From NCBI GenBank assembly GCA_023333565.1, contig JAJKFH010000425.1:310001-374000 (forward strand): a stretch of 64,000 bases of DNA. The letters are read 5' to 3'. The notes under the pieces are model-generated. The model did no database searches. It was not told the DNA's origin and saw only the letters and a list, made by a program, of their open reading frames with translations. The stretch is from Puffinus mauretanicus (Eukaryota; Chordata; Aves; Procellariiformes; Procellariidae). A program made the translations under genes and the position numbers. Shown here piece after piece: positions 52,068 to 64,000 of this stretch; the first letter of the stretch is position 1; every line of letters starts with the position of its first letter.

Positions 52068-55000
52068 TTATATTTAAAAAAAAAAAAAGAAATAAAATTG
52101 TGAGATTGATAAAATGATAGCTGCTTGCAAGAAATCCACAGATGCAAAGTGGGAAAAGGTAAAGGTAACATTTAGTTTCACTATATAGTAGATACAATTG
52201 ATCATGTTTTAGAATGGAAACCTTGATAAAAATCTTAATTAAAAAAACCACCAAACCAAAACAAAAAACAAACCCCAAACCTTTATATAAACTCAGAATA
52301 TTATTGTTTTTATCATTTGGTTGCCTTCTTAAAGTTTGAGAACCTTGAGGCATTAGACAAAGATCCTACAAAATATATAGCATCAGTTAAAAGACATTAA
52401 AGGGGAAAGAAAGAAAATTATTGCTGAAAAGGAAAAACTCTGAGTATGAGATGCTTATATAGGTGATTCCATTGTCATTGATGATCTTCTACAGCTGTGG
52501 ATGCAAAAGACAGTGTATGAGATCAGAATTAGGTACTTTGTTATTTCAGATCTTTCCAGCCTACTAGAGGTACCAAGGACTGCAAACCAAGGAGGACACT
52601 TTGATGTTTGACACTGACTCAGTAGGGTTTAAAATCATCTGTAATACTGTATATGAATACTATATATAGTATCATTTGCAATAATAGTAATAGGTAGCCA
52701 TTTGTTTGGTATACAGACCTTTACTTTCAGAAAATGTTGCATCCAACTCTACATTAACAGCACAATAAACAACATACATTCTCATCACTTTGAAAAGATG
52801 AAGAGAGATATATACATATAAATTCAAGCCCAACAGGTTTTTATTAAAATTCAGTAAATACAAATAATACATTTTTAAAAATGGTTTGGTTTGGTTTGTT
52901 TCCTTTCCCCCTCTGCCTTACTCCCTGCTTTAAAGTGGATAAAGCTATTACATTTATTCCAACAAATTTAAATTCCCCTTAAGGCTTTTAGTGACTAAGA
53001 ATTGTTACAGTATTCTGGCTGTGTTCAAGTCAGATTAATAGCTTGGAGTCTCTGGGAAGAAGACCAAAAATATAAATTGTAATCAATTAACATTTACTAC
53101 AGACAGCTTGTGGCTGCATAAATTTCCACTACATATTAGACAAGTTAATATTTTTTCATCTCTTTTTACTGCTTTATCATAATCTTGATAAAATCGGCTT
53201 CAAATCTGATTTTATTTAAAGGTATGATACTAAATTTATCGTAATCTAAATATTATATTAATTATTTCAAATAAACAGTAGTGTGCAAGATGGGGGTTGG
53301 GGGAAAGTGCATATATTGGTCTTCTCAAGTCTCATGAGGTCTTACAATCTCTTATAAATAGGAATAATCCCAAGTATGAACCCATGCGATAGAGTCCCAG
53401 GCATAGATGAAAAAGTTTGTTTTCTTTTATATTCACTCTCAGTTAATTATCTATTGACCCAAGTATTGCATTTGTTTGGCTGACATTTGATGTGCAAATA
53501 CATTTTTAGACTCACAAATCAAATTGTTGATCAAATACAAATATAAATGACAAGCCAGTAACATATAAATAATTATAACTGAATGTAATGGGGATCTTGA
53601 TACCACACTAAGAGCTCAAATATGATTGGATTAATCAACTAAGATCTGATTTTGAATGCCTAAATTGGAGACAATCCTTTGGCCACAATATTTACTTAAC
53701 TTTCACAGCTAAGATTTCACTGACTAATTGCTTTTATATATGACATCACACAAATTAAAAAAAAAGGAAAAAGAGAAAGTCTGTGATTTAGAACAAAAAT
53801 CCTGCTAGTTCTGCAAAGCATAATGTATAAAATGCCTTTTAAGCGTTAGAAAATAATAATTATATCCTTGCTTGGAATAGGCACTTCATTCCTTTAGTTA
53901 CAATTCAGTAGAGAAGTCATATGCCTGCTTTAAAGCCAAATTCATGCATAAATTTTTTGTTCAATTGGCTATCAAACATGCAGTAGGCTTTAAAGGTGCT
54001 TTGCACTCAAGAAGATACTAAATAAGTTTGGGTTTTGTTGTTTGGTGTGTGTTTTTTTTTTTTTTTAATCGATTCATTACAAGTTTCTTTTTCCTTACTT
54101 TGAATGGTTTCTTTTGTCAGAGAAATGAAGAAACAAACTGGATGAAATCCCATGCTTGTATAATATGCTTTAGATCCATTGAGTTTAACTAAGCCTCAAC
54201 GATTTATACAAGTGGAAGACATGACCCTTTCTGATTTATTTTGGCAAACAAAAGTTTCTCCATTTTTTGGCACTAAAGATGTTCTGCAATCACCAGTTAC
54301 TATATCTCTAGCAGTATTGAGAAGGTACTCTGAACATACACTTGTAGCTGACAGCCCGAATAATTCACAACTGGCTTCATCAGAAATTTCTAACTTTCTA
54401 ACCTTCATATATGTAAAAGGTTAACAGTAACATTTAAAGATGGATCAGTAGTAAATTCTTTCTCGTTATTTATTTATTTTAAAATGTGGTCCAAAAATAT
54501 AAGTGCATTTGGCAAGAAATTTAAAGAAATACAGTCCTCTGTTTTTACTTCTAATTGCAATGTATTTTATTTTACCACAAAAAAAAAACCCATTATTTTT
54601 GTTTTCACCTTTTTACTAGAAAAGAAAAAGGAAATGTAAGAAATGTTGTTTTTGTAGAATGCAGCTTAGAAGACTTGCCATGTGCATTTGGACTGCAGAG
54701 ATATGATGGAAGCTCACATACTGCTCTTTGGGTGTTGAGATTTGAAGTCCCTCAGGATTAGGTGTTTCCTTATGTATGTCTCAAAGCTCTTGAGGGTCTA
54801 TAATAGTCAGGGATAGCTCAGGCCATCCCCTGTGGATTTTTATGTAGTTTGAATAGGAGACAGATCACAGCCAGCAAGTCTTCTGGAAGTCTTCCCAGCA
54901 CACTCTTTATGATTAGTTGCATCTACACAGTTCATCCCTGAGTCTGCTTTCAAGAACGAAAAAGAGGGAAAGAAGTTCCCATTAGACTCTAATTTTAGCT

Positions 55001-58000
55001 GAGGTGAGGTGCTTTTGCCTACTACCTCTTACATGAAAGCTGCACTCAATTTAAAATGTAGCAACAGTAAATCAGAAGTTCTTATAGACTTCATATACGG
55101 AACGAATATGACTGAAGTGTTTTCTTGAAACGTCGAGGTCATTTTTATTAGAAGATGGTCAGAAAATATTTAGATACATGAAAGATCTGTTTTCCTAGGA
55201 CATGAGTTTGAAGCCTTTATCACAGCTTACAACTATAAACACAAAATTTACAAACACTGAATAGTAAAAAATGCTAGTCTCATACTAACTAGACTTCTCA
55301 CTTTGGCTGTTCATTTTGTGTCTTCATTTCTAGCTTTCACCTTTCTGTTCAACATGCAACATTATAAGACCCTAAGCACTGCCATAGAACATAAGCAGTC
55401 TTGCTGTTAGTCAGGACCAGCTTTGGAAACATAAAAAACTTGGTCATTCCAACCAAGTAAGCTGTCAAAGATTACTTCATCATTTACACTGGATAATCAA
55501 AGTGGCTGGAGTCCAAAGCTGTCCATGTATTCTTTGACATCCCATTGAATATAGAAACTATTATGCTTTAAGAACATGAAGTTTGTCTGAACTTGAACAT
55601 GTTAGGATATCTTTGTTCTTCCAAATCAGTGTGTCACCTACTATTTATTAAAAAAAAAAAATTTAAATCCGTAAATATTCCTTTTATTTTTAAGTTACAT
55701 TAATTGAATCCGATGTAGTATTCTGTGTCACAAAAGAACTGTATTTAAATACCACGAAAATATTAAAATTTTAGATTAAAATTGAGGACCATATGCTCAA
55801 AGCTGAGATGCTGCATGTGGCTTAAGAGGTTATTTAGGTATGAATAGCTGGTATGGGACAGTACAAACCAACGACTAGGGCTTTTGAAGTATTTCACATT
55901 AAAGTCTATATTTATTTCTCTTAGTGCAAAGAAAATTTGCACTTTGAAAAATGTTGGCAAAGGTCATTGAGGTTTTTGCTTAATGTAGTTGGCATTTTCA
56001 GTAGGAATTTTCTAAATATTTTTTCTTTCCTAAATATGTGTTTAGTATACTTGAAAAGTGATAGATTGACAGCAATAGAAATTGCCCAGTATCGACTAAG
56101 AATGTAGGAATGGTGTTTGATGAACAGAAGCGACTACTGTCTCCTCATGTTTACTCTTGCCAATAGTGTCTTCAGTACATATACCTGCCTGCAAGATTTT
56201 TGCAAGATGGAATAATCTCATTGGCGCCAGTTAAAGGTACAAATATGTGTAAGTGATTGCAAGGTATGTGTTTAGTTTATTTTATTCTTTCTTACTTCCA
56301 ATAAGTTTGTAATGAAAAATTCGACCTTGATAAGGAAGAATTTAGCTCACATGTTCCATTCTTCTAGATAAATAAGCCCTCAGCTAGAAACCATATTAAA
56401 CTAATAAAAAAAATCCTCCAAATAAGAATTTCGATACACATATACAGATATTTATAATCTGTTTATCTGGGGGTTTTGCTTGGGTTTTTTGATTGTTTTT
56501 GTTTAAATGCAGTGGAATGTGGGCAAGGGATGGGAGGAAAGCCCGGAAAAAAAACTGAAGAACAGATATTTTCTAAATGAGAACATAACACCCAGAAGAG
56601 TAAAAGAAAATAAAATTGGCTTTATTGTTTATGGGTAAGAATAACTGACAAGTTATCTATCTACTGACAAGTTTCTTATCTTAAAAATAAGCATTGTTTG
56701 AGCAAGCATATCTGTTTTGTAGATGGAGAGAGCATACACTACATACGAGTTCGTAATGTCATAGAAGATTCCTAAAAGCTTTCAAAGGATGTTTGTTCTT
56801 TTTTTCACACTCAAAATAGCCCTGTTATAAAAATAAAAGTGCTGAAAGTTAAAATGACTTGACTGTGTATTTTTAACTGTCCCTGAATCTAAGGCAAAGG
56901 CATAGGTATCTGATTTCCCTAACCTGTTTATTCAGAAGAAGTTTGTTTGAGAGCACAATTCTTCAGTCAATAATTTTGTCATTGCTATTTCATAACCTCC
57001 TTTGATATGTAATTTCTATTTATAGAATACAATCTTTTAAAGCTATCCTGAAGAGCAAAAAGAAAATAAAAGAAGCTTGGGGTTTTGGGGGTCCAATTTC
57101 TTTTTTAAATATTATAGAAATTTTTTTTAATTCTCAATATCAAGTGATTGAATGAGTGGAAACACAATTAACCCTAAAAAGAATGTCTTTATGAATCAAA
57201 TTCTACAGTGTCTTAAATTTAAGTAGGTCCATCAATTTCAACTGCTGAAGTTTACACCAATGAAGAATTTGTTCCATTTCTTAAACGTTCACCTAAATTG
57301 TATGGACATTGGAGGTGGTTGTCTCAAAGCAAATGAATCTAATTTTTCATTCACCAACCACAGAGGTGGAAACATTCTGGGAGATATGTAGCCTAATTCT
57401 CAAGTTTTGTTCTAGTCCAGATTCTTATTTTGCTGTCTGATTCTCTTACTGCTGGCCCAACCCACTGTAAGCAAATGCTAATATATTATTTCTAGTTCCC
57501 ATCTGATTTGATCTATTCTAAACTATCTAAACTGTCTTAGTGAAGAATTTGAATTTCCTTATCATATATATTACAACTAAAAAAAATCACTAAAAAATTA
57601 GCAAAAAGCATTCTGGTCACCATTTTAACCTTTACCAATAAATACATTTAGCTTTTTCAAACCAGATAGCTTCCCTGCAAGCATCAAACCAGAACGACTA
57701 AGAAAGGTTATAAAAGCAGGTAGTCCTCGTAACTTTAAAGTTTTCTGATCTGTTCTTTGAATGTTGAAAAGCTTTTAAAGAGAGGCATGATAAACCTTTA
57801 CTTACCCCAGCATGACTATTCGATATCTGCTTCTTTATAGAAAGATTTGAATTAGAAAGAAGATTTCCAGAAAAAGAAAAGAAAAAAAAAGAACTTAAAT
57901 GAAAAAAAACCACCAAAAAAACCCTGTTCACAAATTAGCATGAGAAAATCAAAACAAAAAAAGAGAAGGGAAAAGGAGAAAAAATATTAACAGCAATGAC

Positions 58001-58733
58001 AGGTGTTTGCATTGTTTTTAGTTCTTTGGACTGTGAACTATTCATCTTTCAATTTTGCTTCTCATTAAAGGTTCTCAGATGTTTGAGCACATAGATGGCA
58101 ATTTTGCAATTGACTATGAGAGGTAGATCTGTACCAGCTTTGGATAACCAGTGTCTATTCTGCGGGCATATGATGTCGATGTGTGAGATGGGCATTTGTT
58201 TTTGAGCTAAACAGTATCCAACTCTAAATTTCAACTTGTGTTCTTTTATGTATTTCCGATATACTTTTCAATATCTATTTTAATGGTCTGCAGTGCTGTT
58301 TTTGTTGGCTGATCGAATGCAAGTGATTTCATGGGTCAAAGTGAACATGAACAAAGAAAGGAGTTAAAAACAAGGTTTTAACTCAGCTCTCATAATGACT
58401 TTGTTCATAAAATGCAACAAAGAATATTTTTTTCTTGAAAAAGTACAATGGTTAGTTAATTTGTGACTACAATCAAAAGAAGTTTTGTCATTGACTTTCA
58501 GGGTAGCAAGATTTAGTCTGTATTCCTACTTATTTTTTATGATCATTTTTGTGGTTTCCATTAAGATAAGTTTTGGATACCATTCACATAAAGATGTTAG
58601 ATATAAAAATTAATTATTATTTTTGTGCTTGATTTAAATCAAGAGCTATTGTGTATACAGTAATTTCTCAATTATTTACAGATATAAAACATAATGTGCA
58701 GTAAGTAGGGACACTTCACCCAAAATTGTGCAT
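52068..58733. other. Long AT-rich non-coding stretch
   Basis: No gene or transposable element is recognised. It contains A/T homopolymers (A12 near 52077-52088, T15 at 54052-54066), an A/C-rich patch at about 52233-52280, and a purine-rich patch at about 57855-57990. Open frames are under 105 codons. The minus-strand 105-codon frame at 52036-52353 is Phe/Leu-rich from T-rich sequence and not credible. Blocks near 53020-53280 are very AT-rich unique sequence with many TAAT cores. Confidence 0.6.
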
Positions 58734-58752
58734 TTTGACTCATTGAGTCAAA
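58734..58752. promoter_or_regulatory. Perfect dyad of two AP-1 (TRE) sites
   Basis: TTTGACTCA (58734-58742), one T, then TGAGTCAAA (58744-58752) form an exact 9+1+9 palindrome. Each half contains a full AP-1 consensus: TGACTCA at 58736-58742 and TGAGTCA at 58744-58750. The two sites are adjacent, in mirror arrangement, one base apart. FOS/JUN, MAF/NFE2 and BACH factors bind such cores. Occupancy is unknown. No promoter or gene is visible nearby. Confidence 0.5.
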
Positions 58753-60300
58753 GAACCTTTAATACATCTACTGTGCATAGGATGTGATGCCTGTACTTAG
58801 AAAGCAATATGCATGTCTTCAGTGAGATGAGATATGCCATAACTTACTCGAAAAAGAATCATTACTATCTCTTGAAGTGGTGAAAGTTGAATTGGCTTTG
58901 AAGAAGAAACACAATAAGTGGATGGAAACTCACAAAGGACCCTAAGACAGAGATTGGCTGTAATGGTTGGTATGTTTATATTTGTCTATATTTATATATA
59001 TAAATAAAAGAGGGCAGGGAGTGACCTTCAGGGAGGTGAGACCAAATGGTGCTGGCAGGTCCACATCGCATAAGGCTAACCTCTTTTAGATACATTTTCC
59101 TGGTAAATAGCAAATGGATGCAGTATTTAAATTATCAGGTAAACAGTATGGACAATACATGTCAGGTGATAAAACTTACTCTCTGGACTACTTTGATACT
59201 AATGTTGTGCATATCCTTTGATAAATACAACTTAAAATGTGGAGGGACACAGGGGAAAAGTCCTTCACTACAGAGACCAGGAAGTTGTATTCAACAAGGC
59301 AGCTGAATAAATGCAGGGAAATGTACCTTTTAGATAAGATCTTTGTATAAGTAGATCAGGTAAGGTTTTATTTTATTTACTCACATATGGCTTTCATAAA
59401 TATATGAAGCTTCTTTGTGTATTTGTGATATTTATAATAAAAATATTTCTCTGCATTTTACCTTTCCATATCTGAGACAGGTAGTATTAAGGCAGTTCAT
59501 AATCAGAGATGTAATTCCTAATGAGTACACTAGGACTCCTTAAAAAGTAATCTATTCCCTAGAACAGTGCACAAAGACACTCAAAGATGGGAAAGTAGGT
59601 GTGAGAGTTGATTTTGTAGTCAAAGAAGGTTTCCTGTGGTTAGGGACAGCTAAGAAAGCTTCTCTGGATCTTGGGGGACACACAACATGTCTGGATATCA
59701 GAGGTCTAGAGGTTATTAGTAGGAATTATATTTGTTATTTCTGCCAGTATTCAGAAGGGCATTACAATTCTCCAAAAGCCAGATAGGGCATTGCCTCACT
59801 CGAGATACTTTCTGGTTAGCTACCCTGGAGGTGATGAAATGAGGGGGAAACAAGAAAGTTGTGTGGGAGCTGTAGGAAGAAAAATGGTAATAACATCAAT
59901 AAGATTATGCTGCATGATGTAGTAAAGAAGAGGGTGTTTTTATGACTAAATGTGTGTGTGACTTACATGTTATATAACTCTTAATTACTCAATAAATTAC
60001 CATATGCTCTATTTATACAGAGAGGAAGCAGAAGAAAAAATAGTTGGAGATCCAAAACCAAGCAGTCAAGATTACATAAAAAACACATTCAGGATTTTGA
60101 CTATAGTCTGGCCAGAAAATGTCAGGACATGGAAATATTTGGCAATAATGATATAGTTAAAAAATCAAAACATTATATTTTTTTAGGCAGTCCTAAATTA
60201 GGTGAGGGTGCAATTAAGGATATATGTGTGTTTGTGGGCTAGAAAGATCCAGGCACATTTTTTTAACTTGGACTTGACCTCATTGAAATTATTATCTTTT
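58753..60300. other. AT-rich non-coding stretch
   Basis: No gene recognised. A TA-rich patch lies at about 58974-59008. Open frames of 61 and 86 codons have no domain. Confidence 0.6.
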
Positions 60301-60450
60301 TCAAATTATTATACTGACACTGGCTAGTGTTGAAATTAAAGGCCTGTCAACGTTGCCATTATAAATGCCGATATTTAGGAGTTTATAACTCAGCTGTAAA
60401 AATTTCCTTCAGGCTCAAAGTTGGCAGTGAAGGCTATAAAGCAGAGCTGA
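60301..60450. promoter_or_regulatory. Possible conserved non-coding element
   Basis: A compact, repeat-free block with AAATTAAAGGCC, CCATTATAAATGCC and TTTATAACTCAGCTG motifs. It is weaker than the candidates at 45-51 kb and is called by texture only. Confidence 0.15.
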
Positions 60451-62444
60451 TTTTTCCTCCCCCCAAAACCATTAAAGAGTATGTTTGGACTTAATCTAGG
60501 ATATTAGAGCAATCAAAATACAGACATTAAGTACTTTTTGATCCTTTTAATGTCTTGCATAAAACTCAAGAATACCTTTTATCACTTTGTTTTATTTACT
60601 GTTTTTTTTTTTTTTTTTGTTCTCTTTAGTTGAGTTTAATGCTCATAAGAGGTGCCAAATTGACATACCTGAAAGGTGACATCTTCCATTTACTTGCAGA
60701 GCAATTCTTTTATAGGCAATGGCAATTTGAATATCTCTACAAATGTGTCTTCGTCTTCCAGTAGCTTCAGGGATCATGAATTTTTAGTGATACAGAAGCA
60801 GACTAATAGCAGATTATTTGTAGCAGCAATAACAACAATGTTATTAATACAGATTATATCAAATTAATATAGGAAAATAGTCCCCAGCTTGAAATGTTTA
60901 GATGACTGCAATGTAGAGCTAGAATATTTTGACTCCCCAGTAACTTAGGCACCCCATGATATTATCGCTGTCACAACCATATTGATTTTTATTTTAAAAG
61001 GTGGGGGTTTGGGTTCTGTTTTTTTATTGTTGTTGTTTTTTGTGTCTGCTCTGGTTGGAAAACCTTTCAAAAACCTGTCATGGTAAGAAATCTTTTTACT
61101 TTTTTCCAGCTATTCATGTTCATAGTTCATATCCATCCTTTTATGTGGCAAATCTAGCGTTCTCTGACATTTAAATTCCTACTACAGCTACAGACTGTAG
61201 TTTGGGTTGGCTGATCATGTCAGGATCTTTACTCTGCCCTGGTTTCATAGTTTCAATTTTCCATGATCATAATTGCAGAAAAGAATAAATAAAAATGCTT
61301 TAAATTAGGGAATAAGAACGAACACAACTGAGGGAGTAAATAATGGGATTCTTTGGTGTCATTGGTGTGTGTTGAAGGTAAGCTGGCACATTTTGTCAAT
61401 TCAAGAGCAAGGGAAAAATAAATTCAATAACAACAAGTTCAAATAACAAGTTCAAAATGAGTGAAATAAGTTGTGGAACTTACTGCTAGAGGAGAATTTG
61501 TATAGAAAAATGTACATGAAATGAAAAAGTAACAGGAAAATTCCTGAAAATAATCCGCTGAGGTCTCTCATACCAAAAAGATAATATCTTGACGCAGGAA
61601 ATTCCTAACCTGCAAATTGTGAGAGGCTGGGAGAGAATTTGTGATAAGTATTACTGCATAACTGTCTATTTTGCATACTCTGTCTTAGAAAACTTAAAAA
61701 TCTAGAAGTGTGTGTGAGCGAGAAAAGATGGGGGACATTAAGTCAGTGATTGGTAATGTGTAGAGGTATACATAGTGTCCATTAATGTTCCTACCACTTG
61801 AAATAGAATTTTCAATTGTTATTTCCATATCTAGAATAGTATACAGTAGTCCATGCTGTACTGAAGTGATTTTAGGGTATTATTTACTTTGTTTCATCTG
61901 TATTTACAAAAAGCACATTTCCCTCAATTTTACAACAATAAATCTTTGTACCAGATAATCATACTTTCATGCTTTCTCACATACTGATAATAGTCCACAA
62001 GGCATTTAAAGAGCTTAAACATTATTATTGACTATCCAGAGAAATAGTGCATGTTAGTTTTGTATTTCTATTTCACACACTCTTTATTTAAACATTTAAA
62101 TGAAATAAAAATAAATATTAAAATGATACAGAATATTCTGAACTTGAATATTACCACAGAAGTAAGAAAAACAAATACTAATGCTAGAAATTTACACATA
62201 TTTCACCTCGTTACAGCAAGATCTTATCTCTTGCACACACAGTGTATAATGGGACAAGTTAAAAATAATCCTTGTATCTTACTTTTGAATTTCTTCTTCA
62301 TTCCAAACAGAAATTTGTTCAAAAGGCTTTTGGGAAGCTTATTTTTATCATGGGCCAGTCTGTATTCAATGTTAGATAGACGGGAGAAAGGAAAAAAAAG
62401 AAACTTCCAAAATTATTCCAATTGGAATAACTCTTAGATAATAA
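60451..62444. other. AT-rich non-coding stretch
   Basis: A T18 run lies at 60602-60619. A short direct duplication (ACAAGTTCAAA-type, two copies) lies near 61434-61457. The 128-codon open frame at 62051-62437 is AT-driven and has no recognisable domain. It ends just before the 3' end of the CR1 copy. No gene is called. Confidence 0.6.
60602..60619 (+). repeat. T18 homopolymer
   Basis: Eighteen consecutive T residues within AT-rich sequence. Confidence 0.9.
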
Positions 62445-63735
62445 GAATCATAGAATCATAGAATATTCCAAGTTGGAATGGGATCCTGAAATATCATCTG
62501 GTCTAACCTTTTGTGGGAAAGGGAGCCTAGATGAGATTATCTAGGTTTTAAAACCTCCAGTGATGGAGACTTCACCATGTGTCTGGGGAGGTTGTTCCGG
62601 TGAATGATTATTCTTACCGTAAAAAAATTTTTTCTTGTGTCAAAATAGAACTTCTCCTGGTGCAGCTTGTACCCATTGTTCCTTGTCTTTATGTAACGAG
62701 AGAGTCTCCGTCCTCTTTATAGCCACCTTTTAAATACTGGAATGCTGTGATGAGGTCCCCCTGAGTCTTCCTTTCACCAGGGAGGAAAGACCTAAGTCCT
62801 TCAGTCTTTCCTCACAGGGCAGGTTCTCCAGCCCTTTGATCATCTTCATGGCCCTCCTTTGGACCTTCTGCAGTCTGTCCACATCTTTCTGGAACTGTGG
62901 GGACCAGAACTGGACACAGTACTCAAGGTACAGCCTGACAAACGCTGAGTAGAGTGAGATGATTACATCTCTATCTCTGCTAGTAATGCCCCAGGATCCG
63001 ATTTGCCTTTGTTGCTGCAGCAGCGCGCTGCTGACTCATGTTCAGCTTGTTGTCCACCAGGACTCCCAGTTTCCTTTCAGCAAGGCTGCTCCCCAGCCAC
63101 ACAGATCCTAACCTGTACTGGGCTCTTTAGTTATTTTGTCCGAGGTGCAGTCTTTGTTAAACTTCATACTGTTCTTGCTAGCCCACTCTTCCAGCCTGAC
63201 AGGTCTCTCTGTAAGATGGTTCTTCCTTCTGATGTGTCCATCTCAACGACCCAGTTTGGTGTCATCAGCAAACTTGATGAGGGTGCTTTCAATCCCACCA
63301 TCCAAATAATTTATGAAGATGTTGAAGAGCATGGGGCCCAGTGTTGATCCTTGGGGGACCCCACTTGTGACAGGCTGCCAGCCTGAGTGAAAACCAGTGA
63401 TCATTCCTATCTGAGTGTCACCTGTTAGCCAATATCCTGCCCATTGGTTGCATTGCAGTCAACCAATCTACATCTTGCCAGTTTGTCCAGGAGAAGACTG
63501 TTGGAAACAGTGTCGAACACTTTGCTGAAGTCCAGCACTGCTCTCCCCATGTCAACAGAAGATCTTATTTTGTTGTAGAAGGTGATCAGATTAGTCTGGC
63601 ATGATTTGCCCTTGGTAAATCTGTGCTGGCTTTTCCCAATCACCTGCTTCATTTGGTTAGTAATAGTTTCTAGGAGGACTCATTCCATTACTTTCCCAGT
63701 TATTGAAGTAAGAACTCATGAACTAGTCTTGTCAA
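62445..63735 (-). mobile_element. 5'-truncated CR1 LINE, better preserved copy
   Basis: On the minus strand this is the 3' part of a CR1 element. Its 3' end at 62445 carries two to three copies of the diagnostic ATTCTATG-type octamer. The sequence then follows CR1 closely through the 3' UTR, the ORF2 C-terminus and the reverse transcriptase core. A FADDT-encoding segment (the YXDD-box equivalent) is at 63273-63259. A 75-codon frame at 63652-63425 contains FTKGKSC (residues 12-18) and motif A, LDFSKVFD (residues 40-47, catalytic Asp at 41). Frameshifts and stops break the frame elsewhere, so it is dead. Everything upstream of the reverse transcriptase middle is missing, the usual result of incomplete reverse transcription. 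The 5' limit is approximate. Plus-strand frame 63003-63347 is antisense to it. Confidence 0.93.
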
Positions 63736-64000
63736 ATTTTAAGACTAGCTCATGAGTAATTAATAGGGAGAAGAGAAAAAAAAAGTCAGTAAATACATGT
63801 TCTCACAAGCATTTAAGCTCAGTTTCTTAAAATACGTATTTGAAGTAGTAAACTAAATTAGATGTGGCTTACTGGCAGGTTAATCTGTTATCTAAAAACA
63901 CTGTAAGTTTAAAATAGAAATAAACAAGACTAAAGCATCATCTGATTTATAGAAAATCTTATTCAAGAAATATGTTCAAGAGAAAGTTTTTAAAAAAGCT

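Noticed and set aside
62051..62437. 128-codon plus-strand open frame beside the CR1 copy
   Set aside because: Rich in Asn, Ile, Lys, Phe and Leu as expected from AT-rich sequence, with no domain. Its end abuts a LINE 3' end by chance.
63003..63347. 114-codon plus-strand open frame
   Set aside because: Antisense shadow of the CR1 reverse transcriptase region; the minus strand encodes the FADDT motif here.

Overview
This window is animal nuclear DNA, almost certainly from a bird. It is AT-rich and has no compact gene arrangement. It contains two truncated copies of a LINE with the features of avian CR1: 3' ends built on the ATTCTATG-type octamer, and reverse-transcriptase remnants. It also has two LTRs of an ERVL-type family that is widespread in birds, probably Neoaves, and a short LTR resembling avian alpharetrovirus-like (class II) elements. 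Species and chromosome cannot be read from the sequence. The bird assignment rests on remembered repeat families, not on a database search.

No protein-coding gene, tRNA, rRNA, CRISPR array or bacterial-type operon can be supported. The open reading frames are short (at most about 128 codons), scattered over all frames, and without recognisable domains. The exceptions are pieces of CR1 ORF2. The window is best read as a gene desert or the inside of a very large intron.

Layout: 1-287 is the 3' part of an ERVL-like LTR (plus strand) cut by the window edge. 4121-5600 is an old, frameshifted CR1 (minus). 10.2-13.0 kb holds several simple repeats: GT, AAAAC, a GGCAA/GGCGA minisatellite and TTTA. 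About 21.65-22.31 kb is a GC-richer block, probably a decayed LTR. 27040-27614 is a complete solo ERVL-like LTR (minus) with a perfect 5-bp target duplication. 29951-30250 is a solo alpharetrovirus-like LTR (plus) with CCAAT, TATA and poly(A) signals. 51.2-52.1 kb holds an unexplained GC-richer block with a possible decayed coding remnant on the minus strand. 62445-63735 is a second, better preserved CR1 (minus). The rest is AT-rich unique sequence.

Within the unique sequence, several stretches look, by eye only, like conserved developmental non-coding elements: clustered homeobox, POU, SOX, E-box and AP-1 type motifs in moderate-GC sequence. They lie near 13.7-14.1, 42.3-42.5, 45.5-45.85, 46.8-47.1, 50.0-50.25, 50.6-50.84 and 60.3-60.45 kb. 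The most clear-cut small signal is a perfect 19-bp dyad at 58734-58752 made of two AP-1 consensus sites. I found no convincing new molecular system. The items worth testing are the candidate regulatory cluster at 45.4-50.85 kb, the AP-1 dyad and the 51.2-52.1 kb remnant.
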